Shown: positions 21,273-33,046 of the stretch, one piece after another
Layout: every line of letters begins with the position of its first letter
How positions within the stretch are numbered: the first letter of the stretch is position 1
DNA from: Candidatus Nitrosoglobus terrae
GTDB lineage: Bacteria > Pseudomonadota > Gammaproteobacteria > Nitrosococcales > Nitrosococcaceae
Length of the DNA stretch: 64,000 nt
Direction: 5' to 3'
Assembly (NCBI RefSeq): GCF_002356115.1
Contig: NZ_AP014836.1
Coordinates: forward strand, 1,375,001-1,439,000
The notes under the pieces: generated by a model
The model's input: only the letters and a program-made list of their open reading frames with translations
The model's database searches: none
What the model was told of the DNA's origin: nothing
Position numbers and translations under genes: made by a program

Positions 21273-21384
21273 ATCCCCTCAGCGTATAAATCCGCAATTT
21301 TGTCAAAAACATCGTATAATGGCTTTTTTTATACTAGGCGGTCAAGATCTAATAGAAAATCGGCAAAAATATCCTAGATTGCTA

Positions 21385-22209
21385 TCATTTAATATTCTCT
21401 AACATATGTAGCTCTGATTCAGAAAACCCTGCCTCCAGACGCGCTTGACGATGCAAGGAGCTATGCGCTTTACCCTTAAAATAACGGGTAACCAAATGAC
21501 AAAACGTGGTCTCTGGATCAAGTCCACGAATCTTGCATAGGTAGTGAAACCAATGAGATCCTATTGCTACGTGACCTACTTCATCGCGAAAAATAATTTT
21601 AAGAATTGCTACCGCTTGTAAATCACCTGCTTGCTGTAATCTATCTACCATCCCAGGGGTAACATCAAGTCCTCTTGCTTCTAGTACCCTAGGAACAAGC
21701 GCCATTCTTACAAGCGGATCATGGGCTGTCTTTTGAGCCATTTCCCAAAGCCCATTATGGGCTGGGAAATCTCCATATTTATAACCTAACGAGTGTAAAT
21801 AGGTATCTAATAAACAAAAATGATAAGCCTCCTCAGAAGCTATTTGTATCCAATTATCATAAAAAGCTTTAGGTAACCCATGAAAGCGGCAAACAGCATC
21901 CCAAGCCAAATTAATGGCGTTAAATTCAATATGGGTAATTGCATGAATCAACGCTGCCCGTCCCGCAGCTGAAGTTAATTTACGTGTCGATAATTTTCGT
22001 GGGGCTACTAAAGTTGGCCGCATAGGGCGACCTGGAATATTAGGTAAGCAATTAATCGTAAAATTAACTTCTAAGCATTCAGCCTTCCAAAGCTGTACTA
22101 CATTATGGGTAGCCTTAATTTTCTCTTCTGGATCACAGGCTATAAGGCACTTAAGAGCAGCATTACCTAAAGACAATTTTTTCATACTTGAAATACTTTT
22201 AGTATCCAT
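21385..22209 (-). CDS. DUF455 family ferritin-like protein
   Basis: This 274-residue protein has two ligand motifs of a ferritin-like diiron fold: HIEFNAINLAWDAV with SEEAYHFCLLD (about 93-137), and FRDEVGHVAIGSHWF (about 210-224, E-x2-H). These, plus the N-terminal P-x-RP-RP-LV element (PGRPMRPTLV), identify DUF455, an uncharacterised bacterial family. It is likely an O2-activating or iron-storing enzyme; no substrate can be named. It lies upstream of pdhA on the same strand, 113 bases away, but is probably separate. Cytosolic, no signal peptide. Confidence 0.85.
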   Translation of the reverse strand: MDTKSISSMKKLSLGNAALKCLIACDPEEKIKATHNVVQLWKAECLEVNFTINCLPNIPGRPMRPTLVAPRKLSTRKLTSAAGRAALIHAITHIEFNAINLAWDAVCRFHGLPKAFYDNWIQIASEEAYHFCLLDTYLHSLGYKYGDFPAHNGLWEMAQKTAHDPLVRMALVPRVLEARGLDVTPGMVDRLQQAGDLQAVAILKIIFRDEVGHVAIGSHWFHYLCKIRGLDPETTFCHLVTRYFKGKAHSSLHRQARLEAGFSESELHMLENIK

Positions 22210-22424
22210 GCTTATTCTAGCTGCCCCGTACTTATTCCTCCCCTTTTTTCAATAGACCATAAACTTGTAGCAAGAAACCTTCTCTAGAAAACCCGCAGCT
22301 ATTAACGCCTTTATACGGAAAATTAAGAGATTAAATCCAATGAGATGACCAATTTCTAATTATTTAATAATACCAAACAGTTAATTAACATTAACCTTAA
22401 AAATATTTAATATAGCCTCTCGGG

Positions 22425-24983
22425 TTACATTGAAATGCCCTCTGTAGAATAGGCTGGAACCTGATCTAACCTCCAAATATCGGTATTATATTCCTTAATA
22501 GTCCGATCCGTAGAAAATTTACCACTTGCAGCCGTATTTAGAATAGACATACGAGTCCATCGCTCTTGATCTCGGTAAGCCTCAGCAACCCGGCGCTGAG
22601 CATTAACATAACTTCTAAAATCAGCAATCACCATCCAAGGATCTCGAGGATTACGTAATGAGTCTATAATAGGATTAAAAATCCTCGAATCGACACGTAT
22701 TGAGTCTAAAACAGGATTAAAAGCCCCTGGCTGAAACTGATTAAAATGACCACTCTCAAGTAAGTGCATCACTCGTTGCAAATCCTCATCACCAGCGATG
22801 ATAGCATTTGGATCATAGTGATGGCGTGTCTCTTGTACCTCTTTAGCTGTTAATCCAAATAAAAAGAAATTTTCATCACTTACTTCCTCACGAATCTCAA
22901 TGTTAGCGCCATCTAAAGTACCAATAGTAATAGCACCATTCATCATAAACTTCATATTACCAGTACCAGAGGCCTCCTTTCCTGCAGTGGAGATTTGCTC
23001 CGAGAGATCAGCGCTAGGGCAAATAATCTCCATAGCTGAAACTCCATAATTAGGAAGGAAAAATACTTTAAGCGCATCACCTACTTTCGGATCATGATTA
23101 ATTACCGTTGCAACATTATTAATAAGCTTAATAATTAACTTTGCCATCTGATAGCCTGGCGCCGCCTTCCCGCCGATCACCACACAGCGAGGCACCCAAT
23201 TTGCTATATCTCCTCGGATGATTCGATCATACAAATGAATAATATGTAAAACATTAAGTAATTGCCGCTTGTACTCATGAATACGCTTTACTTGCACATC
23301 AAATAAGGAATCAGTACCAGCTTGAATACCGTGATGAGAAAAAACTGCGAGCAGCTGCTTTTTATTCGCTTGTTTAATATCACGCCAACGCGCTCGAAAT
23401 TTTTTATCATCTGCATAAGAGGCAAGGCGGCGAAGTTGACTTAAATCAGTAACCCAACCTTCTCCAATAGTCGTAGTAATTAAACTGGCTAACCTTGGAT
23501 TACATTTAGCTAGCCAGCGGCGTGGAGTCACACCATTAGTTTTATTATTAAATTTATGTGGCCAAAACTCGGAAAAATCTCGGAATAACCCCTGCTCTAA
23601 TAAACGAGTATGCAAAGCAGCCACCCCGTTAACTGAAAAACTGGCAATAATAGCAAGATACGCCATACGCACCTGCTTAATCTCATCTTCTTGGATGATA
23701 GACATACGAATTTGTCTATCGGTATCATGAGGCCAGCGCTGCGCTACTTCTGCTAAAAATCGAGTATTAATTTCATAAATAATTTCCAAAATTCGAGGCA
23801 GCAACGAGCCAATCATATTTACCGGCCACCTCTCTAAAGCTTCTGGCAACAAGGTATGATTAGTGTAAGCTACTGTACTGCTTGTAATCTTCCAAGCCTC
23901 CTCCCACTTTAGATTATATACATCCATCAATAGACGCATCAGCTCTGGTATTGCACAGGTGGGATGGGTATCATTAAGCTGAAACCGATTTTTCTCAGCA
24001 AATTTAGTGAAATTCTCCCCATAACGATGTACCCAATCATGAAGAACATCTTGTAAGCTCGCTGAAACAAGAAAATATTGCTGGCGCAGACGTGTCTCTT
24101 TACCATGTTCTGTCGCATCATTAGGGTAAAGTACCATGGTAATGTTTTCAGCAGCATTCTCCTCTGCTACTGCTTCTGGATATTCTCCGGCATTAAATTT
24201 ACCTAAATCAAAGACATGAATAGCCTTAGCTTTCCATAAACGCAAGGTATTTACTGTACCGTTGCGATACCCAGGAATAGGAATATCATAAGGCACAGCA
24301 AGAACATCCTTGGTATCAACCCAGCGTATACGCCAATTCCCACTGCCATCATCTACATACTCTGTGCGTCCACCAAACTTAATTCTTTGTTTATATTCAG
24401 GTCTTTTTATTTCCCATGGGTTACCTTCTCGTAGCCAGTTATCAGGCTCTTCTACCTGATAGCCATTATTAATGGTCTGACGAAACATACCATACTCATA
24501 GCGTAAACCATACCCAATAACAGGAAGCTGTAAGGTTGCGCAACTATCTAAAAAACAGGCGGCCAAACGCCCTAAACCCCCATTACCTAAGCCTGCATCC
24601 GGCTCTAGCGTAGTTAACTCTTCTAGCTTCAAGCCATAAGCTTGTAATGCAGCCGCTAACTCATTTTCAAGATTTAAATTAAGCGCAGCATTGCCTAGGC
24701 AACGGCCAAGTAAATATTCCATAGAAAGATAGTGAGATCGAGGGCAACCGCTTTCATCATAGGCACGTTTAGTGCCTTTCCAGCGCTCTATTAACCGATC
24801 ACGGATAGTAAGTGCTAAGGCAAAATATAGATAATGCTTCTCAGATTCTCGCCCCTCACGCCCTAAAAAATAGGAAAAATAGCGCTTATAGTCACTCGCT
24901 AAACTCTCTTTATCAATACCTAATGCTGGTAATTTTGTAAGCTTAGATAACCCCATTATATTGTCTATAGGTTCAGCTACCAC
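22425..24983 (-). CDS. glgP: Glycogen/maltodextrin phosphorylase
   Basis: Releases glucose-1-phosphate from storage alpha-glucan. The 852-residue protein is full length for the family. Landmarks: the N-terminal SMEYLLGRCLGNAALNL, GNGGLGRLAACFLDS, the 280s-type loop region with NDATEHGKETRLRQQYFLVSA, and the pyridoxal-phosphate Lys in EASGTGNMKFMMNG near residue 680-690. The last residues are divergent. Single gene with 215 bases upstream of the DUF455 gene and 76 from pnp. It implies that this autotroph stores glucan, although the synthesis genes are not in this window. Confidence 0.96.
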   Translation of the reverse strand: MVAEPIDNIMGLSKLTKLPALGIDKESLASDYKRYFSYFLGREGRESEKHYLYFALALTIRDRLIERWKGTKRAYDESGCPRSHYLSMEYLLGRCLGNAALNLNLENELAAALQAYGLKLEELTTLEPDAGLGNGGLGRLAACFLDSCATLQLPVIGYGLRYEYGMFRQTINNGYQVEEPDNWLREGNPWEIKRPEYKQRIKFGGRTEYVDDGSGNWRIRWVDTKDVLAVPYDIPIPGYRNGTVNTLRLWKAKAIHVFDLGKFNAGEYPEAVAEENAAENITMVLYPNDATEHGKETRLRQQYFLVSASLQDVLHDWVHRYGENFTKFAEKNRFQLNDTHPTCAIPELMRLLMDVYNLKWEEAWKITSSTVAYTNHTLLPEALERWPVNMIGSLLPRILEIIYEINTRFLAEVAQRWPHDTDRQIRMSIIQEDEIKQVRMAYLAIIASFSVNGVAALHTRLLEQGLFRDFSEFWPHKFNNKTNGVTPRRWLAKCNPRLASLITTTIGEGWVTDLSQLRRLASYADDKKFRARWRDIKQANKKQLLAVFSHHGIQAGTDSLFDVQVKRIHEYKRQLLNVLHIIHLYDRIIRGDIANWVPRCVVIGGKAAPGYQMAKLIIKLINNVATVINHDPKVGDALKVFFLPNYGVSAMEIICPSADLSEQISTAGKEASGTGNMKFMMNGAITIGTLDGANIEIREEVSDENFFLFGLTAKEVQETRHHYDPNAIIAGDEDLQRVMHLLESGHFNQFQPGAFNPVLDSIRVDSRIFNPIIDSLRNPRDPWMVIADFRSYVNAQRRVAEAYRDQERWTRMSILNTAASGKFSTDRTIKEYNTDIWRLDQVPAYSTEGISM

Positions 24984-25059
24984 GGCATATCTCCTTGCGC
25001 TATTTAGGTATGATTTAGTGAGATCTTTTCTCTATATTAAATTGAGGCTTAAATGTTAT

Positions 25060-27156
25060 CTATTTATTCTCAGCAGTAAATATTGCCTTCATACTTAAAC
25101 GAACTCGACCTTGTTTATCTATTTCTAGAACTTTAACACGGATAATATCCCCCTCCGATAGCTTATCACTAACGTTATTTACCCGTTCATCCGAGATCTG
25201 TGAGATATGAAGTAAACCATCTTTACCGGGTAAAATCGTAACGAAGGCGCCAAAATCCATTAACCGAGATATTCGTCCTTCATAAATTTTACCAACCTCC
25301 ACATCAGAAACAATTTCCTCTACTCGACGTTTAGCCTCTTGTCCATCCGCCTTATCAGAAGAAAATATTTTCACGGTTCCATCGTCATTGATATCAATGG
25401 TAGTACCTGTTTCCTCTGTAAGCGCCCGGATAGTAGATCCTCCTTTGCCAATCACGTCCCTGATCTTTTCTGGATTTATTTTAAAAACAATCATACGAGG
25501 TGCATATTCAGACATCTCTTGGCGTGGTACAGAAATAATCTCGTTCATTTTTTGAAGGATATGAAGACGTCCTTCCCGTGCCTGAGACAAAGCAGTACGC
25601 ATGATCTCTTCAGTAATACCATCAATTTTAATATCCATCTGTAAAGCAGTAACACCTTTCTCTGTACCTGCTACTTTAAAGTCCATATCACCTAGGTGAT
25701 CTTCGTCACCAAGAATATCAGTTAAGACAGCAAACTGATCTTCCTCTTTAATGAGACCCATGGCAATACCCGCAACAGGAGATCTGACTGGAACCCCTGC
25801 ATCCATTAAAGAAAGGCTAGTACCGCATACAGTTGCCATAGAACTAGAGCCGTTAGATTCCATAATCTCCGAAACTACCCTTATCACATAAGGAAAATCC
25901 TCCTCATTGGGCACTACAGCATTTAGACTACGTTTAGCTAAACGGCCATGACCAATCTCTCGTCGCTTAGGAGAACTTACAAACCCTACCTCACCTACAC
26001 AGTAAGGGGGAAAATTATAATGTAACATAAAGCGCTCCCGGTGCTCCCCTTCGATAGAGTCTACCACTTGAGCATCACGTTCAGTACCCAAAGTAGTCAC
26101 TACTAGAGCTTGAGTTTCACCTCGGGTAAATAAAGCTGAACCATGGGCTCGTGGTAACAAACCGGTTATAATACTAATAGGCCGAACAGTCTTAGTATCA
26201 CGGCCATCTATACGCGCTTTACCCGCTAAAATTTGTTCCCGTACGAGGGATTTTTCTAGAGCATGAATAGCCTCTAGCACCTGAGCTTTATTCCATCGAG
26301 GATTTTCTTCTGAGACTAAATGCTCAATAATAGAGTTTCGTACTTCCACTAAACGGGCTTGACGTTCTGGCTTTGATCGTAATTGATAAGCGATTTTTAG
26401 AGAATCCTCCCCCGTGCTTTGAACAGCAAATTTCAAATCTTTCTCTTCGGCTAACGCCTCCCAATCCCAAGCGATTTTTCTAGTCTCTGCGGCTAATTGT
26501 TGAATTAATTTAATCACTCCTTGCATTTCTTGGTGACCAAATACCACAGCGCCAAGCATTATTTCCTCAGGCAACTCTCGGGCTTCAGATTCTACCATTA
26601 AAACTGCTTTTTCTGTTCCAGCTACTACTAAGTCAAGGGCTGATTTCTCCATTTGATCCAGTGTTGGGTTGAGTACATATCGACCATCAATATAACCAAC
26701 CCTAGCAGCTGCAATTAGGGTATTAAAAGGAATTCCTGAAATAGCTAGAGCAGCAGATGCCCCAATAATAGACGGGATATCTGGATCGTTCTCTCCATCG
26801 GAAGAAATAACAGTTACAATTACCTGAACCTCATTGGTAAAACCTTTTGGGAATAAAGGTCGTAATGGGCGATCAATTAGTCGCGAAGTTAATGTCTCCT
26901 TCTCAGTAGGTCTCCCTTCACGTTTAAAAAATCCTCCTGGAATTTTACCAGCAGCATAGGCTCTTTCTTGATAATTGACTGTCAGCGGGAAAAAATCGCG
27001 ACTCTCAACTGTCTCCTTCACCCCTACTACTGTCACCAGCACGGCGGTTTCACCGTAATGAACGACAACAGCTCCATCAGCTTGTCGAGCCATATGACCG
27101 GTTTCAATAACTAAGGGACGATCACCGTATTCAGCTACCTTTCTAACTGGAGTCAC
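25060..27156 (-). CDS. pnp: Polyribonucleotide nucleotidyltransferase (PNPase)
   Basis: Phosphorolytic 3'-5' exoribonuclease of RNA turnover and of the degradosome. The 698-residue protein has two RNase PH domains (about 1-215 and 310-540), a KH domain with the GKGG loop ([14 protein letters not shown], about 565-580) and a C-terminal S1 domain ([18 protein letters not shown]). Last gene of the rimP-nusA-infB-rbfA-truB-rpsO-pnp series, 149 bases after rpsO. In E. coli that gap holds the RNase III-cleaved leader through which PNPase represses itself; the gap size is compatible, but I did not identify the hairpin. Confidence 0.98.
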   Translation of the reverse strand: MTPVRKVAEYGDRPLVIETGHMARQADGAVVVHYGETAVLVTVVGVKETVESRDFFPLTVNYQERAYAAGKIPGGFFKREGRPTEKETLTSRLIDRPLRPLFPKGFTNEVQVIVTVISSDGENDPDIPSIIGASAALAISGIPFNTLIAAARVGYIDGRYVLNPTLDQMEKSALDLVVAGTEKAVLMVESEARELPEEIMLGAVVFGHQEMQGVIKLIQQLAAETRKIAWDWEALAEEKDLKFAVQSTGEDSLKIAYQLRSKPERQARLVEVRNSIIEHLVSEENPRWNKAQVLEAIHALEKSLVREQILAGKARIDGRDTKTVRPISIITGLLPRAHGSALFTRGETQALVVTTLGTERDAQVVDSIEGEHRERFMLHYNFPPYCVGEVGFVSSPKRREIGHGRLAKRSLNAVVPNEEDFPYVIRVVSEIMESNGSSSMATVCGTSLSLMDAGVPVRSPVAGIAMGLIKEEDQFAVLTDILGDEDHLGDMDFKVAGTEKGVTALQMDIKIDGITEEIMRTALSQAREGRLHILQKMNEIISVPRQEMSEYAPRMIVFKINPEKIRDVIGKGGSTIRALTEETGTTIDINDDGTVKIFSSDKADGQEAKRRVEEIVSDVEVGKIYEGRISRLMDFGAFVTILPGKDGLLHISQISDERVNNVSDKLSEGDIIRVKVLEIDKQGRVRLSMKAIFTAENK

Positions 27157-27305
27157 ATTCTATTTCCTTATTATATATGGCTAGAGGAGCAGCTTATAGA
27201 TACCATAACTATAAACTACTTACTGTATGCGCTTGACCTCGTCTATAGAGCACCTGCTTAACTACGGCAGCAATATTCCACTTTAATTTAATAACATAGG
27301 GGTTA

Positions 27306-27575
27306 TTAGCGGCGCAACCCCAATGCGCTAATTAAATTACGATAACGATCCAAATCTTTTTTCTTTAAATAATCTAGTAATTTACGGCGCTTGCTGACAG
27401 CTCGTAATAACCCCTGTCGTGAGTGATGATCATGTATATGTTGTTTAAAATGATCAGATAACTGACCAATACGCTCTGATAGTAAGGCAACTTGTACTTC
27501 AGTTGACCCTGTATCGTTGACAGAGTGCTGGTAGTCCCTAATAACTTGTGCTTTTTTTTCATGGCTCAAGGGCAT
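27306..27575 (-). CDS. rpsO: 30S ribosomal protein S15
   Basis: Primary 16S rRNA-binding protein of the central domain of the 30S subunit. At 89 residues it has the exact family length and conserved text: [13 protein letters not shown], the DHHSRQGL(L) element and the basic [11 protein letters not shown] helix. It sits between truB and pnp as in enterobacteria. In that group S15 represses its own mRNA through a pseudoknot; I have not verified one here. Confidence 0.99.
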   Translation of the reverse strand: MPLSHEKKAQVIRDYQHSVNDTGSTEVQVALLSERIGQLSDHFKQHIHDHHSRQGLLRAVSKRRKLLDYLKKKDLDRYRNLISALGLRR

Positions 27576-27665
27576 ATCTCTTTATTCCTCATCTCAGATC
27601 ACATCTAGTATGTCTTTTATTTTATATCATCGGTTAAATCAGCAATTTTACTAATATCAACTATC

Positions 27666-28580
27666 CTAGGTAAAGATCAACCGGCGTGGGGCAATACGAC
27701 CATCTTCTGTTACTTGTCCTATTCCAAAGAATCCCTTGTCGCGTTCTATTAAACGAACCCAGCCTTTATCAGGAGTTTGTGAAACCCGTACTGGTCGCCC
27801 TTGTCGAAGATAGTGAGCCAGATCAGCAATTAAATCTATTGCAGGCCAGTCTCCCAAGGCTCGTTCTAAAGGTAAAAGCAATGTGTTAAGCTGCTCAATA
27901 CCAGCTTTAGCTAGCTCTTTTAATCGTTTTAGTGATACCATTTCAGATGAATCAAAACATCCAGACTGAGTACGCCGCAGTGCTGTCACATGAGCACCAC
28001 ATCCAAGCGCCCAGCCTATATCTTCTACTAAAACCCGAATATATGTTCCTTTAGAGCAAAATACCTCAAATTCTAGCTTATCATTCATCAGATCAATAAA
28101 TTTAATATTATAAATAATTACCTGACGAGGCTCCCGTTCTATTTCAATACCTTGACGGGCAAGCTCATAAAGTCGCCGCCCTTGGTATTTAAGCGCTGAA
28201 TACATTGGAGGTATCTGTTTCTGTGAGCCAGAAAAACTAGCTAAGGTTTTTACTATTTCATCCGCTTTTAACGCTTTAATCGCGCTAACTTTAACTACCT
28301 CACCACTCACATCTCCAGTTGTAGTGGTTATACCTAAGCGACAGGTTACCTGATAACGTTTATCAGCCTCTAAAAGGAACCCTGAAATTTTAGTAGCTTC
28401 CCCAAAACAAATTGGTAATAATCCAGTAGCTATAGGATCTAAGCTACCTGTGTGGCCTGCTTTGCAAGCTTGGTAAATTTGCTTAACTTGCTGCAAAGCA
28501 CTATTAGAGCTAATCCCTGCTGGTTTATCTAGTAAAATTACCCCATGAATGTTTTGGCCTTTAGGCTGGCATTGTTTCAT
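27666..28580 (-). CDS. truB: tRNA pseudouridine-55 synthase
   Basis: Makes pseudouridine 55 in the T-loop of tRNAs. The 304-residue protein begins with the conserved GVILLDKPAGISSNSALQ and carries the catalytic Asp in GHTGSLDPIATGLLP (about 43-57), then the Y-Q-GRRLYELAR(Q)G stretch (about 130-140). A C-terminal PUA-like extension follows as in the E. coli enzyme. Co-directional with rbfA (28-base gap) and rpsO. Confidence 0.98.
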   Translation of the reverse strand: MKQCQPKGQNIHGVILLDKPAGISSNSALQQVKQIYQACKAGHTGSLDPIATGLLPICFGEATKISGFLLEADKRYQVTCRLGITTTTGDVSGEVVKVSAIKALKADEIVKTLASFSGSQKQIPPMYSALKYQGRRLYELARQGIEIEREPRQVIIYNIKFIDLMNDKLEFEVFCSKGTYIRVLVEDIGWALGCGAHVTALRRTQSGCFDSSEMVSLKRLKELAKAGIEQLNTLLLPLERALGDWPAIDLIADLAHYLRQGRPVRVSQTPDKGWVRLIERDKGFFGIGQVTEDGRIAPRRLIFT

Positions 28581-28608
28581 ATTAGCGTTTACTCACGCTC
28601 ACTAACGT

Positions 28609-28974
28609 TTATTTTAACACCTGAATCTTTTTTATAGCTTCATCAATAAGAGCGCTTAAATATCTGCCACGTTCAATAGAATGATCATAAACAAACTGTA
28701 AATAGGGAGTAACTCGCAGGCTGACTCGCTGACTTAAACTACGCTGAAGAAATCCTGACGCTCTATTTAAAATCTTTAATTGCTCTTGGCTATCTACCTC
28801 CCCGTGGAAGAAGGTAACGTAGACCTTTGCTTGCCTAAGATCTGGTGCTACATCTACATGAGAAACTGTGATTAACCTTATTCGAGGATCTTTAAGATCC
28901 TCTTGAATCAGCTGCGCTAGTTCTCGCTGTAGCAATTCACCAATACGACGAGTACGAGAAAACTCTTGACTCAT
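28609..28974 (-). CDS. rbfA: Ribosome-binding factor A
   Basis: Small KH-fold protein that assists late 30S maturation and cold adaptation by acting on the 5' end of 16S rRNA. The 121-residue protein has the typical start SRTRRIGELLQRELAQLI, the DPRI..ITVSHVDVAPDL segment and ending P-x-L-x-F-x-D-S-x-E-R-G (LQFVYDHSIERG). It lies 12 bases after infB and 28 before truB, the standard order. Confidence 0.98.
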   Translation of the reverse strand: MSQEFSRTRRIGELLQRELAQLIQEDLKDPRIRLITVSHVDVAPDLRQAKVYVTFFHGEVDSQEQLKILNRASGFLQRSLSQRVSLRVTPYLQFVYDHSIERGRYLSALIDEAIKKIQVLK

Positions 28975-28986
28975 AATATATTTATT

Positions 28987-31485
28987 TTATAAAACAATTT
29001 CTATTTTTACTCTCTCATAGACTTCAATCTGATCTCCTACCTTAATATCCTTATAGTCCTTAACGCCAATACCACACTCGGTTCCCGATCGTACCTCTTG
29101 AACATCTTCCTTAAAACGACGTAAAGACTCTAACTGCCCTTCAAATATCACTATATTATCACGCAGCACCCGAATAGGGCTGTTACGACGTATAGTACCT
29201 TCAATGACTAAACAACCCGCAATAGCACCAAATTTAGGCGAACGGAATATATCATCCACACGAGCTAACCCAATAATGTTCTCCCGATATTCAGGATCTA
29301 ACATACCTGTTAAAGCCCGTTTAACCTCATCAATAGCATCGTAAATTACACCATAATAATGTAAATCAATTCCTTTTTCAGTAATAGAACGGCGGGCTGT
29401 TGCGTCAGCACGAACATTAAAACCAATAATAATAGCATTAGAGGCTACCGCTAAATTAACGTCAGTCTCATTAATTCCACCTACCCCAGAAGCTACAACC
29501 TTAACCTTAGCTTTATTAGTAGAGATTTTTGCTAACGCATCAGAGAGAGCCTCAGCAGATCCCTGCACATCTGTCTTAATTATAAGATTAAGTACTCTAA
29601 CTTCACCTTCTCCCATCTCACTAAACATATTCTCTAGTTTAGCTGATTGTTGTCGTACTAATTTAGCTTCACGCTCTTTAGCCTGGCGAAATTCAGCAAT
29701 TTCTCGTGCTTTACGTTCATCCGATATTACTATTGCCTCATCACCAGCATTTGGTGCCCCAGATAATCCTATAATCTCCACTGGTGTTGAAGGCCCTGCT
29801 TCCACTATCTCATAGCCAGATTCAGTAAGCATAGCTCGAACTCGACCCGTCTCTATCCCGCTAAGAAGGATATCACCCTTACGTAAGGTACCGCTTTGCA
29901 CTAATACGGTAGCTACCGGCCCTCGCCCTTTATCTAGCCGAGATTCAATTACTACTCCACGAGCGGAACCTTCAGGAGAAGCTCTAAGCTCCATTATCTC
30001 AGCTTGAAGTAAGATAGCTTCAATTAAGCTATCAATTCCCTCTCCAGTCTTAGCTGAGACACTTACAAACTGAGTATCACCTCCCCATTCCTCCGTGATA
30101 ACCTCATGATTAGCTAACTCTTGCTTAACTCGATCCGGATCAGCATTAGGCCGATCAATTTTATTAATTGCCACCACTATTGGAGCCCCTGCTGCTCGAG
30201 CGTGCTGGATAGCTTCTATAGTTTGTGGCATTACTCCATCATCTGCCGCAACAACCAACACAACAATATCTGTAACTTTAGCCCCTCGAGCGCGCATCGC
30301 AGTAAACGCCTCGTGACCTGGAGTATCAATAAAAGTAGTTTCGCCTCTCCCTGATCGTACCTTATAGGCACCAATATGCTGAGTAATGCCACCAGCTTCA
30401 CCAGCAGCAACCTTAGCTCTTCGAATATAATCAAGAAGTGAAGTCTTACCATGATCTACATGACCCATAACAGTCACCACAGCAGCACGTGAAATTTCTT
30501 TCCCTTCTTTTTGCTCAGATTGGGCTAATTCAAGTTCAAGTAGATTTTCCTGTAAACGCTTAGGTTTATGTCCCATCTCCTCTACAATAATTATCGCCGT
30601 ATCTTGATCCAAGGACTGGTTAATTGTGGCCATAATACCTAAATTCATCAGCGTCTTAATTACCTCAGCTGCCTTTACAGACATTTTCTGAGCTAACTCA
30701 GCTGCAGTCGTTGTTCTAGGCACAGATACCTCCCGCACAATAGGGGCTATAGGTCTCTCAAAACCATGCTTAGGTATTAGCATTGGTTTTTTAGGCCGTA
30801 ATTTCTTGCGCTTACTAGAAGGTTTACCTGGAGCTATATGTAGCTCTTTACGGCTAGATTTAGATTCTTGCTGTTCTTTATCATTAAACTCCCAATCCCC
30901 AACAGCGTGGCGGGGTTTACCTTTTCGTCCAATAAATCTATCCGGTTTATCTTCTTCAGAACTTAGCTTAGATTTTTTCTCTTCCTCAGCTTGATGTTTA
31001 AGCCCTTCCTCAGCTTGATGTTTAAGCTCTTCCTCAACTGTTTCAGTTATAAACTGCCTCGTTTGCTCTTGTTGAGTATGAGGTTGGATCTGTTCTTGAA
31101 TTACCTGCTTATCTTCTTCCTCTTGATAACCTCTTGCTTTCGATTCTTCTAAACGCTTCTGTTCCTGCTCTAATATTACGCTGCGTTTAATATAGGTGCG
31201 TTTTTTACGCACCTCAACGCTAATTACCTTAGACCGACCTCCACTTGCATTTACCTGAATTTCACTATGGCTTCGGCGCTTTAGGGTAATCTTTTTAGGC
31301 ATAGCAATATCTGCATTAGCCCCAGGACTATGCCTTAGATATTGCAGCAATTGGAGCTTCTGTTCCTCTGTAATTGTCTCATCTTCACCATTGACACCAA
31401 TACCCGCTTCTCGCAACTGCTCAAGCAAACGACCAACAGGAGTGCCAACCACATCAGCCAATTGTCGTACAGTTACATAACTCAT
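28987..31485 (-). CDS. infB: Translation initiation factor IF-2
   Basis: GTPase that brings initiator tRNA to the 30S subunit and promotes subunit joining. The 832-residue protein has an N-terminal IF2N domain (1-50), a long charged linker (about 85-260), then the G domain with [17 protein letters not shown] and NKID, and two beta-barrels flanking domain III. The linker contains a tandem KHQAEE(G/E) duplication. Its ATG overlaps the nusA stop by four bases. The initiator tRNA gene heads the same operon, which is functionally coherent. Confidence 0.98.
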   Translation of the reverse strand: MSYVTVRQLADVVGTPVGRLLEQLREAGIGVNGEDETITEEQKLQLLQYLRHSPGANADIAMPKKITLKRRSHSEIQVNASGGRSKVISVEVRKKRTYIKRSVILEQEQKRLEESKARGYQEEEDKQVIQEQIQPHTQQEQTRQFITETVEEELKHQAEEGLKHQAEEEKKSKLSSEEDKPDRFIGRKGKPRHAVGDWEFNDKEQQESKSSRKELHIAPGKPSSKRKKLRPKKPMLIPKHGFERPIAPIVREVSVPRTTTAAELAQKMSVKAAEVIKTLMNLGIMATINQSLDQDTAIIIVEEMGHKPKRLQENLLELELAQSEQKEGKEISRAAVVTVMGHVDHGKTSLLDYIRRAKVAAGEAGGITQHIGAYKVRSGRGETTFIDTPGHEAFTAMRARGAKVTDIVVLVVAADDGVMPQTIEAIQHARAAGAPIVVAINKIDRPNADPDRVKQELANHEVITEEWGGDTQFVSVSAKTGEGIDSLIEAILLQAEIMELRASPEGSARGVVIESRLDKGRGPVATVLVQSGTLRKGDILLSGIETGRVRAMLTESGYEIVEAGPSTPVEIIGLSGAPNAGDEAIVISDERKAREIAEFRQAKEREAKLVRQQSAKLENMFSEMGEGEVRVLNLIIKTDVQGSAEALSDALAKISTNKAKVKVVASGVGGINETDVNLAVASNAIIIGFNVRADATARRSITEKGIDLHYYGVIYDAIDEVKRALTGMLDPEYRENIIGLARVDDIFRSPKFGAIAGCLVIEGTIRRNSPIRVLRDNIVIFEGQLESLRRFKEDVQEVRSGTECGIGVKDYKDIKVGDQIEVYERVKIEIVL
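30981..31028. repeat. infB: Two tandem 24-bp units in the infB linker
   Basis: CTTCCTCAGCTTGATGTTTA-AGC(C/T) is present twice in tandem (30981-31004 and 31005-31028), followed by a diverged partial unit. The unit is eight codons and encodes the Lys-His-Gln-Ala-Glu-Glu block of the IF-2 linker; variation in copy number would keep frame. Confidence 0.9.
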
Positions 31486-33002
31486 TGCCGCCCCTCCATC
31501 CCTTCATCCTGCTGCTCATCTGCAAACCAGGATTCCCGTGCTGCCATAATTAAGCAGGCAGCCTGATCCCTGTTCATTCCCTCAATCTCCATTAAATCAT
31601 CTACTGACTGCTCTGCTAAATCATCTTTGGTAATAATACCTACACGAGCTAGCTTATAAGCTAGCTCGTGATCAATTCCTTCTATCTCTAATAAATCCCT
31701 ATTTGGATCTGTAGTATTAACAGCTCCTTCACTAGCAATTGCTCGCGTAAGTAGGACATCACGAGCCCGTTTCCGTAGCTCCTCAACAATTTGGGTATCA
31801 AACTCTTCAATAGCAAGGATTTCTTGCTCTGGCACATAAGCAATTTCTTCAATACTCGAGAAACCTTCATGTACTAAGATAGCAGCTACTTCTTCATCTA
31901 CATCAAGCTGTTTCATAAACACTTCTTGACGCGCTTTAGCCTCAGCCTCACCTTTCTCCCCAGCTTCCTGCTCAGTCATCACGTTAAGATCCCAACCAGT
32001 TAATTGACTAGCTAGGCGTATGTTTTGCCCTCCACGACCAATGGCCTGAGATAGACCTCCTTCAACCACAGCAATATCCATACTGTGACTCTCTTCATCA
32101 ACGACTATAGAAGCCACTTCTGCTGGAGCCATTGCATTAATTACAAAACGAGCAGGATTTTCATCCCAAAGCACAATATCTACCCGTTCCCCTGCAAGCT
32201 CATTGGATACTACCTGAACTCTAGAACCACGCATACCCACACAAGCCCCTATAGGATCAACGCGAGCCTCATTAGTTTTTACCGCAATCTTAGCTCTTAG
32301 CCCTGGATCTCGTGCAGCTCCTTTAATTTCAATACGATTCTCATTAATTTCAGGAACTTCTAATTTAAACAATTCGATCAAAAGCTCTGGAGCGGTACGA
32401 CTAATTATTAACTGAGGGCCACGCCCCTCATTCTGCACTTCCTTAAGATAGCCACGTAATCGATCTCCTGGCCGAACCGCCTCACGAGGTATCATCTCTT
32501 CCCGTGAAATAATACCTTCAGTATTTCCTCCAAAGTCTAAAATAGCGTTACCACGGTCAATGCGTTTAACAACGCCTATGACCATTTCTCCAATCCGTTT
32601 TTTATAGGTTTCAACAATTTTAACCCGCTCTGCCTCTCGAACTTTCTGCACAATAACCTGCTTAGCAGCCTGAGCAGCAATACGCCCAAATGATATGGAT
32701 CCTACGGGTTCCTCTATAAAAGCGCCGACCTTAATATTAGGATCCTTTTTATAAGCCTCGCTGAAATATATTTGCCGCTGAGGTGCTTCTAGTTTCGCCT
32801 CATCTTCGATGACTTCCCAAGTCCGAAAAGATTGATAATCACCCGTAGCTCGCTCAATTGCTACGCGTACTGCAATATCTTCTGGGTAGCGCTTGCGGGT
32901 TGCTATCGCTAAGGCGGCCTCTATTGCCTGAAAGATAACTTCCTTACTTACACCTTTCTCATTAGAAACAGCATCTACTACCATCAATATCTCTTTATTC
33001 AT
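31482..33002 (-). CDS. nusA: Transcription elongation/termination factor NusA
   Basis: Binds RNA polymerase and nascent RNA to control pausing, termination and antitermination. It has the N-terminal polymerase-binding domain ([18 protein letters not shown]), an S1 domain, two KH domains ([14 protein letters not shown] and [13 protein letters not shown]) and two C-terminal acidic helical repeats. I place the start at 33002: the conserved NusA N-terminus begins there and GGGGG precedes it by six bases. The upstream in-frame ATG at 33050 would add 16 unrelated residues. It follows rimP by 44 bases. Confidence 0.97.
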   Translation of the reverse strand: MNKEILMVVDAVSNEKGVSKEVIFQAIEAALAIATRKRYPEDIAVRVAIERATGDYQSFRTWEVIEDEAKLEAPQRQIYFSEAYKKDPNIKVGAFIEEPVGSISFGRIAAQAAKQVIVQKVREAERVKIVETYKKRIGEMVIGVVKRIDRGNAILDFGGNTEGIISREEMIPREAVRPGDRLRGYLKEVQNEGRGPQLIISRTAPELLIELFKLEVPEINENRIEIKGAARDPGLRAKIAVKTNEARVDPIGACVGMRGSRVQVVSNELAGERVDIVLWDENPARFVINAMAPAEVASIVVDEESHSMDIAVVEGGLSQAIGRGGQNIRLASQLTGWDLNVMTEQEAGEKGEAEAKARQEVFMKQLDVDEEVAAILVHEGFSSIEEIAYVPEQEILAIEEFDTQIVEELRKRARDVLLTRAIASEGAVNTTDPNRDLLEIEGIDHELAYKLARVGIITKDDLAEQSVDDLMEIEGMNRDQAACLIMAARESWFADEQQDEGMEGRQ

Positions 33003-33046
33003 TGCTGCCCCCAAGACAGATCTACTCCAAACATCTTCCTCCAAAT

